Shown here one piece after another: positions 36,907 to 47,370 of a stretch of DNA of 64,000 nucleotides. The first letter of the stretch is position 1, and each line of letters begins with the position of its first letter. The notes below the pieces were generated by a model that was not told the origin of the DNA, searched no databases, and saw only the letters and a program-made list of their open reading frames with translations. This stretch comes from Neoceratodus forsteri (taxonomy: Eukaryota > Chordata > Ceratodontiformes > Ceratodontidae): NCBI GenBank assembly GCA_016271365.2, contig CM057456.1:886410001-886474000 (forward strand), read 5' to 3'. The translations under genes and the position numbers were made by a program.

Positions 36907-37568
36907 TTAAACAGCACCTTTCTTGGTGCAGCACAAACACATCAGGAGGCTCCCTTACCTGACTGGAAGTTCCTCCATAATAGATGTAAAAATTGTTCTT
37001 GGGCCCCCAAAGGAAGGGAAGGGACTGTATTTTTCCCCCAAAGGTGCTAGCCACTCGATCCCTTCCACTTCCTGATCACTTACGCGGTCCCCGCAGTTCC
37101 TTATTTTATGATGTAATTATAGGACTGGCGCAGGGATGTGCTCCATTCAAGCCTATGAAGCATGGTTTTAGAAGTTAAAATTTCAGTATTTTAATCGGAC
37201 TTTTGGTACAAAAGGAAGCATGTATTCAAGTAACGAGAGCCTTGTTACTTGAATACAGGCTTCCATTTGTACCAAACGTCTTATTAAAATACTGAAAATA
37301 ACTTTTACAACCATGCTCCATAGGACTGAATGGAGCACGTCCCTGTGCTGGTCCTATAATTACATCATAAAACAAGAAAGCATGGGGACAGCGTCGGTGA
37401 TCAGAAAGTGGAAGGGATCAAGCGGCTAGCACCCTCAGGGGCAAAACCTGATCCCTTCCCTTCCTTTGGGGGCTCAAGAAAAAATTTTACAACTACTATG
37501 GAGGAACTCCCATTCAGGTAAGGGAGCATCCTGATGTGTAAAGAAACTGGGGGAAAGGTGCTCTTTAA
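36907..37568. mobile_element. Long palindromic DNA transposon flanked by TTAA
   Basis: Arms at 36911-37224 and about 37236-37564 are reverse complements along their whole length, with scattered mismatches and only about 10 bp between them. Shared blocks include CTCCCTTACCTGA, CCCCCAAAGGAAGGGAAGGG, TTTATGATGTAATTATAGGA and TTGTTACTTGAATACA. The tips read ACAGCACCTTTC on the left and GAAAGGTGCTCT on the right, each directly bordered by TTAA. This fits a TTAA-targeting superfamily (piggyBac or Kolobok). No transposase is encoded. Confidence 0.75.
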
Positions 37569-37677
37569 AGCTGTTCTTCCAAGGGTTTGGGGCCTGGCTA
37601 GGAATTTACTGTGCCTGCATAAATTGCTATTTGTAATTTGGAAAATTCAATAAAATGTTTGATACAAAATAAGTAAC

Positions 37678-37823
37678 CAATAGATCCTGAGAGAGGTGTG
37701 GGTTGTGCTCTAATAACCCACTCTATGGGTGTGTTGGAGCCACAAACTAAAGATGAGTGGCAACAACCACCCATAGAGTGGGTTATTAGAACACCAACCC
37801 ACAACCTATTGAGTGGTCTATTG
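37678..37823. repeat. Palindromic MITE
   Basis: The ends CAATAGA and TCTATTG and the block CTAATAACCCACTCTATGGG are mirrored at 37765-37823. The loop, about 40 bp, contains GGAGCCACAAACTAAAGATG. No target duplication was recognised. Confidence 0.7.
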
Positions 37824-37862
37824 TATTTTTTAATTGGGATATTGACTGGTAAAAAAAAGATG

Positions 37863-38148
37863 TACAGTGGCGTCCCCCAGGATGAAACCCAATTCTGCAG
37901 CATTTTGCAGCACTCTGCAGAATGCTGCAGCAGACCTACTGAATAAAGCAATGTAATTTCAATGGCAATTAGTCCCTTTTGTCATGCAGGAAAATGTGGC
38001 ACTGCCAGGATGAAGTGAATGCTATGGTTTCCTGCATGACAAAAGGGACTAATTGCCATTGAAATTGCATTGCTTTATTTAGTAGGTCTGCTGCAGCATA
38101 CTGCAGAGTGCTTTAAAAGTGGGTTTCATCATGGAGGATGCCACTGTA
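37863..38148. mobile_element. Tc1/mariner-like palindromic MITE
   Basis: The element 37865-38146 begins CAGTGGCGTCC and ends GGATGCCACTG. It is bounded on each side by the dinucleotide TA, as expected for Tc1/mariner insertions. The two arms are reverse complements: AATTAGTCCCTTTTGTCATG at 37968-37987 pairs with 38036-38055. About 30 bp lies between them. It has no transposase. A diverged relative is at 36640-36792. Confidence 0.75.
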
Positions 38149-38950
38149 TGTTGAAACATGACAGAGAAGTCTTTATCTGTTATAGTATCTGTATTGTGCT
38201 GCAAGAGAAAATAATTCTCTGAACATGTAAAAACATAAATGCTATGTGCCACAGTGATATACTGCAAAACATTTTATAACTGCTAAATATTTTGTAACTA
38301 GATCTCTGATAAAGCAAACAGTTTGCAAAACAGTAAAGATAAGTTGCAGTGACAGCATGTATATTCCCTAAATTAGTCACAGTCAAGTAACATTGTTTGG
38401 GTTCTTAAAGAGTAGTCAGAGGCTCTGGCTAGTTATGTTTATCATTGAGCTACCTGTGTTTCTGCAGATTTATCTGCACCCTCAAGGGTGAGAGAGAGAG
38501 AGAGCAAGAGAGATAAAGAGAGAAACAAGGTGTGGGAAACTGTAAAAGACAGGAAGAGAGTGTGCCTACTGAAGGATGGATGGACTGAATAGATATTGTA
38601 AAGGAGCAGTATTAAAAGATAGAGGTTCTGAAAGAAAATAACACTGACAGAGAACTATTACGTTTTTATTAGTGTCAGTTCTGGGTCTGGTGTAGTGATT
38701 TTATGTGTGTCCTGAGGCTAGCTATCAAATTAGGGTGCCAAAACAGTATCTCAGAGTACTATAGATAAATGCACTCTTATCCCACTGTCATATGTTAACC
38801 ATACAAGTCATACAAGTTAACCAATGAAGCTGTAGGATGTTTAGAATCCATGTTATACAGCTTTTATTAAAGAGAGCAAACTGAAGTAGAAATGATTTGT
38901 GACATTTAAATGCTACTGTCATCAACAAGGTGTCATGTCAGCTGGGACTA
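38149..38950. other. No recognisable gene; (GA)n tract
   Basis: A GAGA-rich simple repeat lies at 38489-38525. No domain-bearing frame was found. Confidence 0.5.
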
Positions 38951-38959
38951 CACGAAGGG

Positions 38960-39260
38960 GAGATCTGAATAGAAGCTACAAGAAGCTGCACTCTGACCAA
39001 TAAAAAAAAGTGGTCAATTAACATCACAGATACTACAGACATGCTTTCTAAGATCGAGAGATTTGTCTGGTCCTCACAATACATCTGGCTGTCAGTGGAC
39101 ATCACAACATTATACACCTCTATACATCATGAGCTGGGTATTGCTCCCTTAGACACCATCAAACAACAAGTAATGAAGCCTATGACTTTACAGTAGGCTC
39201 GCTTTTGGAAGCTACCAAATTGACCTTTATGTCAAAGTATTTTGTCTTCAACATAAAATA
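38960..39260 (+). pseudogene. Penelope-like element reverse transcriptase fragment
   Basis: The plus-strand frame through 39030-39170 reads DMLSKIERFV and LSVDITTLYTSIHHELG, matching the D-V-x-S-L-Y-T-S-I-P block of Penelope-like RTs. After a frameshift near 39170 it continues EAYDFTVGSLLEATKLTF and KYFVFNIKYF, the N-Y-F-x-F block that precedes the RT catalytic box in this family. The catalytic box itself is missing. Assignment rests on motif recall. Confidence 0.6.
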
Positions 39261-39265
39261 CTTCA

Positions 39266-39385
39266 TTTAAATATCCTTTCATCCTTCGGAAGATATGTTA
39301 AACCAAGATCCTTTCTGCCCATCTCTGGCCACTGTACAGCTGGATGTAAAAGATCCCATGGCACTTTTCAATGAAGAGTAGGGAA
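39266..39385 (+). repeat. Conserved repeat tail (GTTAAACC...AAAAGATCCCATGGCACTTT)
   Basis: The words ATGTTAAACCAAGATCCT, GGCCACTGTACAG and AAAGATCCCATGGCACTTTT resemble a 3' segment I recall from dispersed repeats in many animal genomes. I cannot name the family with confidence. It directly follows the Penelope-like fragment but need not belong to it. Confidence 0.4.
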
Positions 39386-39499
39386 TTTTTTTATTAATAA
39401 ATAAAATAAAACAAATCACATTTATTAAATCAAACAAAAGACAAATACAACAAATTGTCCACCAATATCATAAGACCAGAACTTATTGAAGACATCTCA

Positions 39500-40411
39500 T
39501 AAGTCGTAACAGGGCTTATCATAAAAAAAAATTCTGAAAATAGCAGAACTCAAAAAATAACCCAAGGCATATTTTTCAAAATCTGCAATGCACGCCTTCT
39601 TCCCATTCTTTTTTCTTATTTCAAAAATGTATCCTGAGATATGCAGTGACCATCTTAACTCCATCTTTTGGAGACACTTGTTGTTATAAAACCAAGTGAC
39701 AATGAACATGCCATAAATAAATTTTCAGAACTGCAAACAGCACCCTTAGTGTACTGGCATTGAAATCGCATCATTGTTCTTTATAAATGTTCCAAACCAC
39801 TAACTCAGAAGTATGAGTTGAAAAACAGCTATACCATTCTCTCCCCAATTTGTCCAAAAAACTGCACACAAAGGGCATTCTAACAGAAAATGTCCTTCTG
39901 TTTCTAATGCACCCTGGCATTCTTCTTGTGGACAATATCTCGTGGACAATATGTTTATGGGAATCATGAGCCCCCAACCTCCCATGAGAACACAACCACA
40001 CTCTGATTCACATCTGGACTGGAATATGTTTGTCCATATTTGTAAAGCAACTACATTATCTTGACCCACGAGGCAGTCCTTAAAACTAATTTCTGTAGAA
40101 CAGGTGGAATTCACCAACAAAGTGTATAAGTGTACACCAATGGTATGTATAACAGTTTAATATACAGGGGAATAGACTGTTAAGACATGAATTCTTCGTA
40201 ATCTATTTGGGCCTTGTTGTCACTCCAACATATAAGGTTTCAGACATTCTCTTATCCACAGAACCGGTTTTCCCTCATTTCTCAGTAAAAGCCCAATATT
40301 ACAGCAAAGAAATAAGCTATTAAAAATAATAGGATTAACCATGTTCAATCCCCTTCATAAATTCTCGTTTCCATATCTTCTGGCTGTAGGTATATAAAAC
40401 CTACACATACT
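39500..40411 (-). pseudogene. Tx1/L1-type ORF2 C-terminus, distal part
   Basis: On the minus strand, from 40400, the frame reads RRYGNENL, then after a stop GLNMVNPIIFNSLFLC and NIGLLLRNEGKPVLWI (the G-G-L-x-x-x-x-P block region). It continues to a zinc-knuckle block CPQEECQGALETEGHFLLECPL and VFWTNWG (about 39840-39930). This is the arrangement at the end of Tx1/L1-group ORF2 proteins. The part upstream in the protein lies at 42290-42525, across the inserted foldback transposon. Stops and shifts are frequent. Confidence 0.7.
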
Positions 40412-40857
40412 GGCCCAGATATTCAAACTGCGCCAGGCTGTGGCGCAAGCTTGGGCGCAGCTCAACTTGGCTGCGCAGGGGTGTGGACTGGCCGATATTC
40501 AATGGAGCTGCACTGTGGCTCAGCAGCGTTGAAAATCGCACCCTGGCCACCCCAGTGTGCAGGGCGCAGTGGCACTGCACCAGCGCAAGTGGCCAGAGTG
40601 GAGCATGGGGATGTGCTAGCGCAAGTTCCATTGCGCCATGCACAGCAACTGCGATATTCAAGAGTTGACATGCAAATGGGGCCATAATGTGCAAAGGCGC
40701 ATGGGGCCATTGCGTAATCGTCTTCATTCCCGCACGAGGTCGCGATCCCCAATGACTTGCGCCTGGCGCCTGCCAGGCAGCAGCCATCAGGGACCGACGC
40801 CCCCTGCAGCCCGATCGCAGGCATTTGTAGTAAAAAAAAAAAAAAAAAACTATTATG

Positions 40858-41330
40858 TCCAATATCCCTGGTGGTCCAGTGGACCCCTATCTGTCCAATC
40901 GCAGGCATCTGTATAAAGAAAGAAAAATCCGTGCTATATCACTGGTGGTCCAGTGGACCACTATCTGCCCGATTGTGGGCATCTGTATAAAGAAAGAAAA
41001 ATCCATCCAATATCCCTGGTGGTCCAGTGGACCGCTATCTGCCCGATCGTGGGCATCTGTATAAAGAAAGAAAAATCCATCCAATATCCTTGGTGGTCCA
41101 GTGAATCGCTTTCTGCCCAATCGAGGGCCTCTATACAAAGAAAGAAAAATCCGTCCAATATCCCTGGTGGTCCAGTGGACTGCTATCAGCCCGATCACGG
41201 GCATCTGTATAAAGAAAGAAAAATCTGTCCAATATCCCTGGTGATCCAGTAGACTGCTATCTGCCCGATCGCGGGCATTTGTAAAACAAAATAATAATTC
41301 CAATATCCCTGGTGGTCTAGTGGTACCCCC
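40858..41330. repeat. 74-bp minisatellite, seven units (left arm)
   Basis: Units begin (at AATATCCCTGGTGG or variants) near 40860, 40935, 41009, 41083, 41157, 41231 and 41302. Each holds GGTCCAGTGGA, CTATCTGCCCGATCG, GGGCATCTGTATAAAGAAAG. The period of 74 is not a multiple of three, so the apparent long frames across it are not evidence of coding. Confidence 0.9.
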
Positions 41331-41699
41331 CCCACCTGCCCACTGAGCCCCACTGCCCCGCTCCCCCCCCGGTCAGCCGGAGGGTGGCAGCACCACCTGC
41401 CTGCCGCCCGCCACCCGACACCTCGCGCTGGAGCTGCACGCCCATTGGTTCTAGTGTAAGCCAATGAAGCTGCAGTAGCCTTCATATTGATTCCAGATAT
41501 GTGAATGAATCATTCACATATCTGGAATGTAGTACTGTAGAGGCTGCATGCCCATTGGCTCACGCTGTTAACCAATGGCGTGCAGCCTACCGAAGGTGTC
41601 AGTCGGTGGGCGGCAGGTGGGTGAGTGCTACCCGCCGCTTAACCGCCGGTAGGGCTGCACGCCCATTGGGGTGGTGGGGCCCAGTGGGCAGGTGGGGGT

Positions 41700-41905
41700 A
41701 CCACTAGACCACCAGGGATATTGGAATTATTTTTTTTACAGATGCCCGCGATTGGGCAGATAGCGGTCCACTGGACCACCAGGGATATAGCATGGATGTT
41801 TCTTTCTTTATACAGATGCCCGTGATCGGGTAGATAGCGATCCACTGGACCACCAGGGATATAGGACGGATTCTTCTTCTATTTATACAAATGCCCGCAC
41901 TCGGG
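41700..41905. repeat. Inverted copies of the 74-bp minisatellite, three units (right arm)
   Basis: ACCACCAGGGATAT occurs at about 41708, 41775 and 41848, each with TATACAGATGCCCG-type spacers. This is the reverse complement of the left-arm unit, spaced 67-74 bp. Confidence 0.85.
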
Positions 41906-42286
41906 CATGAGGTGGCACCGCCAGATGCAGCCAGAACTCGGGTGGCCACCCACAGGTGGCAGCTGCCGTGTTGCGCCCTGCAATGCAGCAGCTCACCTGT
42001 GGGTGGCCATCAGTTGTTCCTTTTGTTTTTGGATCAGCTTTGTGCTGGCACAGGTAGGGGTTGCGTATGCATGGCTCTGCATATCCCCGGCTGAATATCG
42101 GGCTGTGCAGGGTATGCATGGGCACGCCTCCCCTACCTGCACCTGCATACATTACTGATGCGCTCCGGCGCATTGGGATTTGTGCCGCGTACTTTTCCCT
42201 TTTGAATATCATGCTGGGGCGTATCAGTGGGTTGTGCATGGCACAACACTGTTGCACCATGCTCAACCCTTTTGAATATCTGGGCC

Positions 42287-42525
42287 ACTGTATGTAAAAA
42301 CAGGGGCAAAAGTAAAGTTTTGATAAAGAACACCCTTTCTTTAGGATAAAGTCCATTTCTTCCATAGTTGTTCTTGCACTTCCCCTTTAGAGAGTTGTGT
42401 TTCTCAACTGACACAGCTCATATCACCTTTACCAAATTGTACACCTAAAATTTGTACCTGAGTAGTCATAGTTAATCTTGTCAATGTTGGGGCTACTGTT
42501 AGCTGTTCCACATCCTGTCCAGAAT
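42287..42525 (-). pseudogene. Tx1/L1-type ORF2 C-terminal region, proximal part
   Basis: On the minus strand from 42525 the frame reads KLDSGQDVEQLTVAP, QVQILGVQFGKGDM, then in another frame EKHNSLKGKCKNNYG and KERVFFIKTLLLPLFLHT. This is the LGV-x-F...L-x-L-x-GK...IK-x-x-x-L-P series following the RT in Tx1/L1-group ORF2. It runs directly into the foldback transposon and resumes at 40411. Confidence 0.7.
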
Positions 42526-43288
42526 CAAGTTTTTTTTTTAATATAAAGGTTTTTATCCTCCTGGACTGACCAGGTGGCTGTTTAGCCCTGTCCCCAAGTG
42601 CCATCGACTGGTCTGTCTCCCTCCTTCTGGGGGGGGGGGCAGTGTATGTCCCCTGTGGATTCCCACCATGGTGGGACCAGGGGGGTGGGCAATCCATCCC
42701 CCATTGACTCTCATCCAGATGTACTCCTCGCCCCTCAGAGTGACAGGGTGGGCCATGGCACCTATGGCAGGGCTTCATGAAGCCCAGTCCCCCTTCCATT
42801 TTCCTCCTGTTTTCTCCCTCCCAAGGCTACAGCAAACAAGGAGGATGCATGTGTGTAGAGGCAGAGATGTACACCGGAACTGCCAGCCCCTTTCACAGAT
42901 ATGACTCACGTCTGCCTCCAAGGAATTGGCACTACCACCAGGCCTCCACTTGGTGGCAGCCAAGAGCTGAGATGGCTAACCATCCCAATCTGGGAGAGGA
43001 ATGCTGCCAGGTGGACACTCAATCCTCTCCCAGCCCCCCCAGCAACCTGAGCTAGTTCTTGAAGTCAGGTCACTGGCATTGTGAGAGGTGAAATGCTGCC
43101 AGTGTCTCAGCCCTCTGCCCCACCAGGCCAGCAGAATTCAAGGTTTAAATGCACACTTTTTTCCCAAATTAACCCTTGCTGCTGTAGTTTCTGAAAAATC
43201 ACTAAACAACCTAAAAATCCCATTGATCAGCTCTAACATCATAAATAAACAGACAAATATCATTCGCATAGGCCAAAGTTTTCAATGG
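42526..43288. other. Unassigned, A-rich junction then GC-richer sequence
   Basis: The run TTTTTTTTTT at 42529-42539 would be a minus-strand poly(A) tail, so a minus-strand retroposon may end there, upstream of the Tx1/L1-type fragment. The 42540-43130 sequence is GC-richer and open on both strands without recognisable domains. The words GGACACTCAATCCTC (about 43010) and their complement near 43385-43405 hint at an inverted duplication. Confidence 0.35.
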
Positions 43289-43289
43289 T

Positions 43290-43450
43290 GAGCTGGCCTG
43301 TTGGCACAGCAGTAGTGCTACCATTCACAATGCTGGCAACAAGGGTTCAGGGATGAGCCTGGATCACTGAAGGCCAGCTGAGGTAAGGAGGATTGAGTGT
43401 CCCAGAGGACACTCTCCTCTTCCGAGGACAGCGAGTTGCCATTCTCACTG
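43290..43450 (+). repeat. Possible tRNA-derived SINE
   Basis: TGGCACAGCAGTAGTG resembles a pol III A box and GGGTTCAGGGAT, about 40 bp later, a weakened B box. The unit is embedded in repeats with CCAGCTGAGG. The match is poor in the B box, so the call is tentative. Confidence 0.3.
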
Positions 43451-43861
43451 CAATACTGCCACCTGGCTCACCACAGGTGGCAGTGCAGTCAAGAGCATTG
43501 TGGGAGGAACAGACTCAGGCCAGGGATCGGTGTGGCAGCACACTTCATAGTCTTATGTGCCTAAAGTCTCCCTAGTGCACCTGCATCTGAAAGGATTGGG
43601 AAAAACAGGAAAAAGATGGCCCCACTGTCCACAGAATGACAGACCCCAGTCTACTGAACATGACTTGACCTGGCCTGACAGCTTGTCTCCTGAAGAAAAC
43701 AAAGCAGTTCAGGTGGAATATACCCCGCTCCACCCCGTCCCCACCCAGAGGACAAAACTGAGGCAGCTTGGAGGTAAGCGGCTGATGTGGGAAGGTTCAG
43801 TGGAGCCAGACACCTTGAGATTCCAGAGGGAGTTTGGACAGTACATGGGGCATAAACAGAA

Positions 43862-45545
43862 AATGTTATTTTATTTATTTATTTATTTGTTAACTGGGTG
43901 AGGACACTTGACCAAAGGCTCTGTTTCAGGTCTGACCCTGGAATACACAATATAAAACAGCATAAAACTAACAAAAATTAAATAATACATTTACACACTG
44001 ACTTCTCCAATAAAAACTGTTTTAACATAATCTTAAAACAAGAAATAGAGGTTTCCAAAGGAAGTGACACGGGTAAAGTATTATAGTATAAAGGTGTTGC
44101 AATAGAAAGAGCACATGAGCCAGCCCTATGCTTATGTAAAACTGTACTCAGTAATAAATCATTGGCAGATCAGAGCTTAGATGGAACTCAATGAACAGAA
44201 ACCAAATCAGATAAAGGAAACAAAGATTTAAAGAAAATTGATTTAAAAATCATACACCCAAAGAAAAACTCAATTCTTGATCTTGGGGACATCCAATCTA
44301 ATTGAGAATAAAGATCACAATGATGAGTTTGAACAGGGACAGACAAAACAAAACAACAAATATTGGTATATGTATTTGTCAAAATATTAAATTCCTTTAC
44401 ACCTAAATTGAAAGAAAGATTCAAAACATAATCAAAATGTGGAAGAAGGGAGCCTACTGCAATAGATTTCCTAGTTTCAATTGAAAAATAGGATTTCAAT
44501 TTATAAACCGGACCCAGTTTCTAATTAATTGTGTGACTGACAGAACTAACCTGCAAAGAGAAGGTTAACCCAGGATCTAGCAAAACCTCTAAATATTTGA
44601 ACTGTTGCACTTGTTCAATCACAGCTTGAGTGATCCTATAGCAGTAGACTATGGTTCTTCTTAAGCAAGGAAGACATGCCAAATAACATAGTCTTTGTTT
44701 TTTTTAGAATTTAACACCATGGAATTATTTGAAAACCACACGCATCACTAAAATCTTGTTTAAGAGCAGACTGATAACTCAGGCAAGGTATTACCCTGAG
44801 AAAAAAAAAATTAAATCATCAACCTAAAGAATTGAGTCACATGATTTGCACAACAGGGGTAGCTGACTGACAAATAAGGAGAACAATAAGTGACCCAAAA
44901 TGGATCCCTGGGATACCCCACATCTAATTGAGGAAACACTTGACAGTATTGACAAACTGTAAACGATTCATCAGATAGTCCCCAACCCAAGCAACAATGG
45001 CATCAAAGAAACCAGTAGCACTCAATTTAGAACATGCCAAATCATGCTCAATAAGGTCAAATGCCTTGGCCAATTCTACAAACACCACCCCAGTCATAAG
45101 GCCATTTTCAAAGCCCCTCAGAATAGTGTCTATGAACCTGACCAAGGCAGTACCCGTTCCATGACTCTTATGGAATCCATGCTGTTGGGAACAAGCGAAT
45201 TATAGGTATCCAACAGGCATTAATTTGATTTGCTACAATCTTCTCCAATGTTTTACTTAGAGGGTTCAGAACTGAAACTGGTCTGAAGTCCTCCAGAGAT
45301 ACAGCATGAGATTTGTTAAGAATTGGCACTACTAACCTTGCATGTTTCCAATCAGAAGAAAATTGATGCGACATCAAGGAGAAATTAAAAATATAACAAA
45401 GAGGCTCTACAATATAAGGAATTGCCAACCTAAGGAACTGCCCATCCAACCCACCCCCACAATCATTATATTTATTGGGAATAGCACATAAAAGTTTAAA
45501 TACAAAACATTTCAATGATTCTGTTTCCAAATTTAACCTTATTCC
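43862..45545 (-). mobile_element. L2-type LINE fragment, minus strand
   Basis: From 45530 the frame reads GGLDGQFLRLAIPYI, FNFSLMSHQFSSDWKHARLV, DFRPVSVLNPLSKTLEKIV (RT motifs 1-2), then VFVELAKAFDLIEHD (45060-45105). The YADD region is destroyed. Further on come SLLPHFDYVLNLSF and YSQLDWMSPRSRIEF (44500-44260), and in another frame ALSIATPLYYNTLP. The 3' end is a (TTTA)n complement at 43866-43892. It is typical of L2/CR1-type ORF2 and 5'-truncated. Confidence 0.8.
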
Positions 45546-45579
45546 ATGATTCTCTTTTAATTAAATTTTTTATTTATTA

Positions 45580-47370
45580 TACTACATAGCAAGATGAGCT
45601 AAAATAGCCAATTTTCACAAATGACCAGTTAAGGAGAACATTAATGATACAATGCAGGACTAGACAATGAATAACAACAACAAACTCTTTAGAGTCCTGC
45701 AATTTCCTTTCTAAAGGGTCTAAACTGAAAATGTACAGTACAATACTTAATGGGTACCCCTTCTAAGCAACAGTTCAGTTCCACAGTATCCATTAATTTG
45801 CAGTTGTCAGATAGATGTCTCATATAACCTTTTTAACCTTCTGATAAATAGTCCTGGAAGTCTGTACACCAAAAGTACCTGAACCAGATAATTATGTGAA
45901 AGTAAATTGATGGATTTTTCCTGGTTGAAGAACAGGACAAACCCCACCCACCACCTTCACCATGACAACTCCTCTCTATTACCTCTCTGATAGTAACCAA
46001 ATTGTCCTGTATCCCTCGACCAGGAATTGCATGTTTGAACCTCTGAAATTAGAAATTTGGCTGCCTGTACCAACCTCTTCTACAGGATTTTAGACAAAAT
46101 GTTTATATCCACATTTTGCAAACTTATAGGGCTCCAAATTTTTATATCTGAAACATTACCCTTTTTATATAAAAAAATAGAACTTCCCAGTGTATTAAAT
46201 AAGCCGAAAACATTGATTAGCAGTTTCACATGTGAAAGTGCTAATCAGCTGTAAAAATGCATAGCACTTGGCACAGAATGGTTAGCAAAATTTTAAAATA
46301 TATATAATTTAGTTAATTTTGTCTACTATGCCATAGAGTCACTGAAAAAAAATGGTTCACAATCCACTGCTGTACATTTTTAGAAATGGTTAGCATTACC
46401 CCCTGTTTTGCATAGCGTTTTGCTATGCTATACCAGCTATTTAGAACCCTGCTTCCTGAGATAAATTTTCATAAATCTAGAGAGGAACTCAACCTTTGTT
46501 ATATATCTCTCTACTAAATCAATACAAACATTATCTGGAAATTTCTTTAAAAATTCTACAGACATGCTATCAGGGCCTGGAGCAGTCCTTCTTGTCATTA
46601 CTTTTATAGTTTCCTCTACCTCTTTCACTGAAATTATCTCAATTAAACTTGAAACCACATTATCTGGTATTGGGGGATCACAGTGGGTTCCATAAGGTCT
46701 AGTAGTGACTTCTCCTGTAGAGCACGGTTACCAAGCATATTACTTAAATAATTGTCATGATTCACAACATATCTTGCATGTCTGTACACAAATTACCACC
46801 ATCATCTGTTGGACGAGAAAAAACTCTGTTCATTATTCTCTTTGTACACCACTAAAAAGTATTCAATCTCTGTTGTCTCCCTTGGGTCCAATACCTCAAT
46901 TCTACTTGCAGTGATCAAGCTCTGTAATATTGAAACAACTTATTTTGTGCTTGGACTGCTTTAATTTGTTCTGTATATAACACACCCTGCAATGAATTCC
47001 TACTGATCAATGTTTGTAGTTATAGTCTTAATTCCAGATATTTAATGCACAGGCTAGTCTATGATTCCACGCCTGTGTCCAAAAAAACTGCTTAAAATAA
47101 TTTTTAGAATCAGTTCACCAAGACACCTGGGAAGCATACATACGTTTTGTAGATCTTCTTGAAGCACATAGATCTAACAAGGCTTCCTGGGCAGTATTTT
47201 CCTCTAACACAGAGTGAATTAGCCTCTAAAAACCATTTTCCAAGTCTAGCACACTGTCCCACAGGTAAGATTCCTAACAATTCTTGTGGTCTGCAGTTTC
47301 TGCCACCACAACCTCAGAATTTTCCACCTTTAAATGCTGCAATACAAAAAAATAATCAATTCAAGTAGAT
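45580..47370 (-). pseudogene. L1/Tx1-type ORF2 RT remnant, minus strand
   Basis: The clearest frame (46658-46437) reads IIEISVKEVEETIK-like spacing followed by RRTAPGPDSMSVEFLKKF, the APGPDG block. Then KKGNVSDIKIWSPISLQNVDINILSKIL (split over 46180-46070; RPISLLN block reads SPISLQN) and GYPLSIVLYIFSLDPLERKL (about 45700-45760; RQGCPLS block). Upstream of the RT, 46940-46800 shows a decayed linker. It is heavily mutated and no YADD was found before the L2-type element begins at 45545. Confidence 0.7.

Larger units (their letters stand above)
40412..42286. mobile_element. 1,875-bp foldback DNA transposon with internal minisatellite
   Basis: The left end GGCCCAGATATTCAAA and right end TTTGAATATCTGGGCC are perfect inverted repeats flanked on both sides by ACT, a 3-bp target duplication. 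The element is symmetrical about 41509, where a perfect 18-bp-arm palindrome sits (41491-41527). Moving outward, matching blocks occur on both sides: CTGCACGCCCATTGG, a GC-rich ACCTGCCTGCCGCCC-type block, and the repeat unit containing CCCTGGTGGTCCAGTGGA. The left arm has seven repeat units and the right arm three. No transposase frame. A 3-bp duplication and GGCC/GGGC-type ends suggest PIF/Harbinger, which is inference. Confidence 0.8.

Noticed and set aside
40855..41330. CRISPR-like array of regular repeats
   Set aside because: Units are directly adjacent copies without unique spacers, inside a eukaryotic foldback transposon with an inverted counterpart.
40401..42365. Many overlapping open frames of 60-160 codons on both strands
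   Set aside because: They run through a palindromic minisatellite whose 74-bp period is not a multiple of three, and through GC-rich repeats with few stops. The openness is a composition effect.
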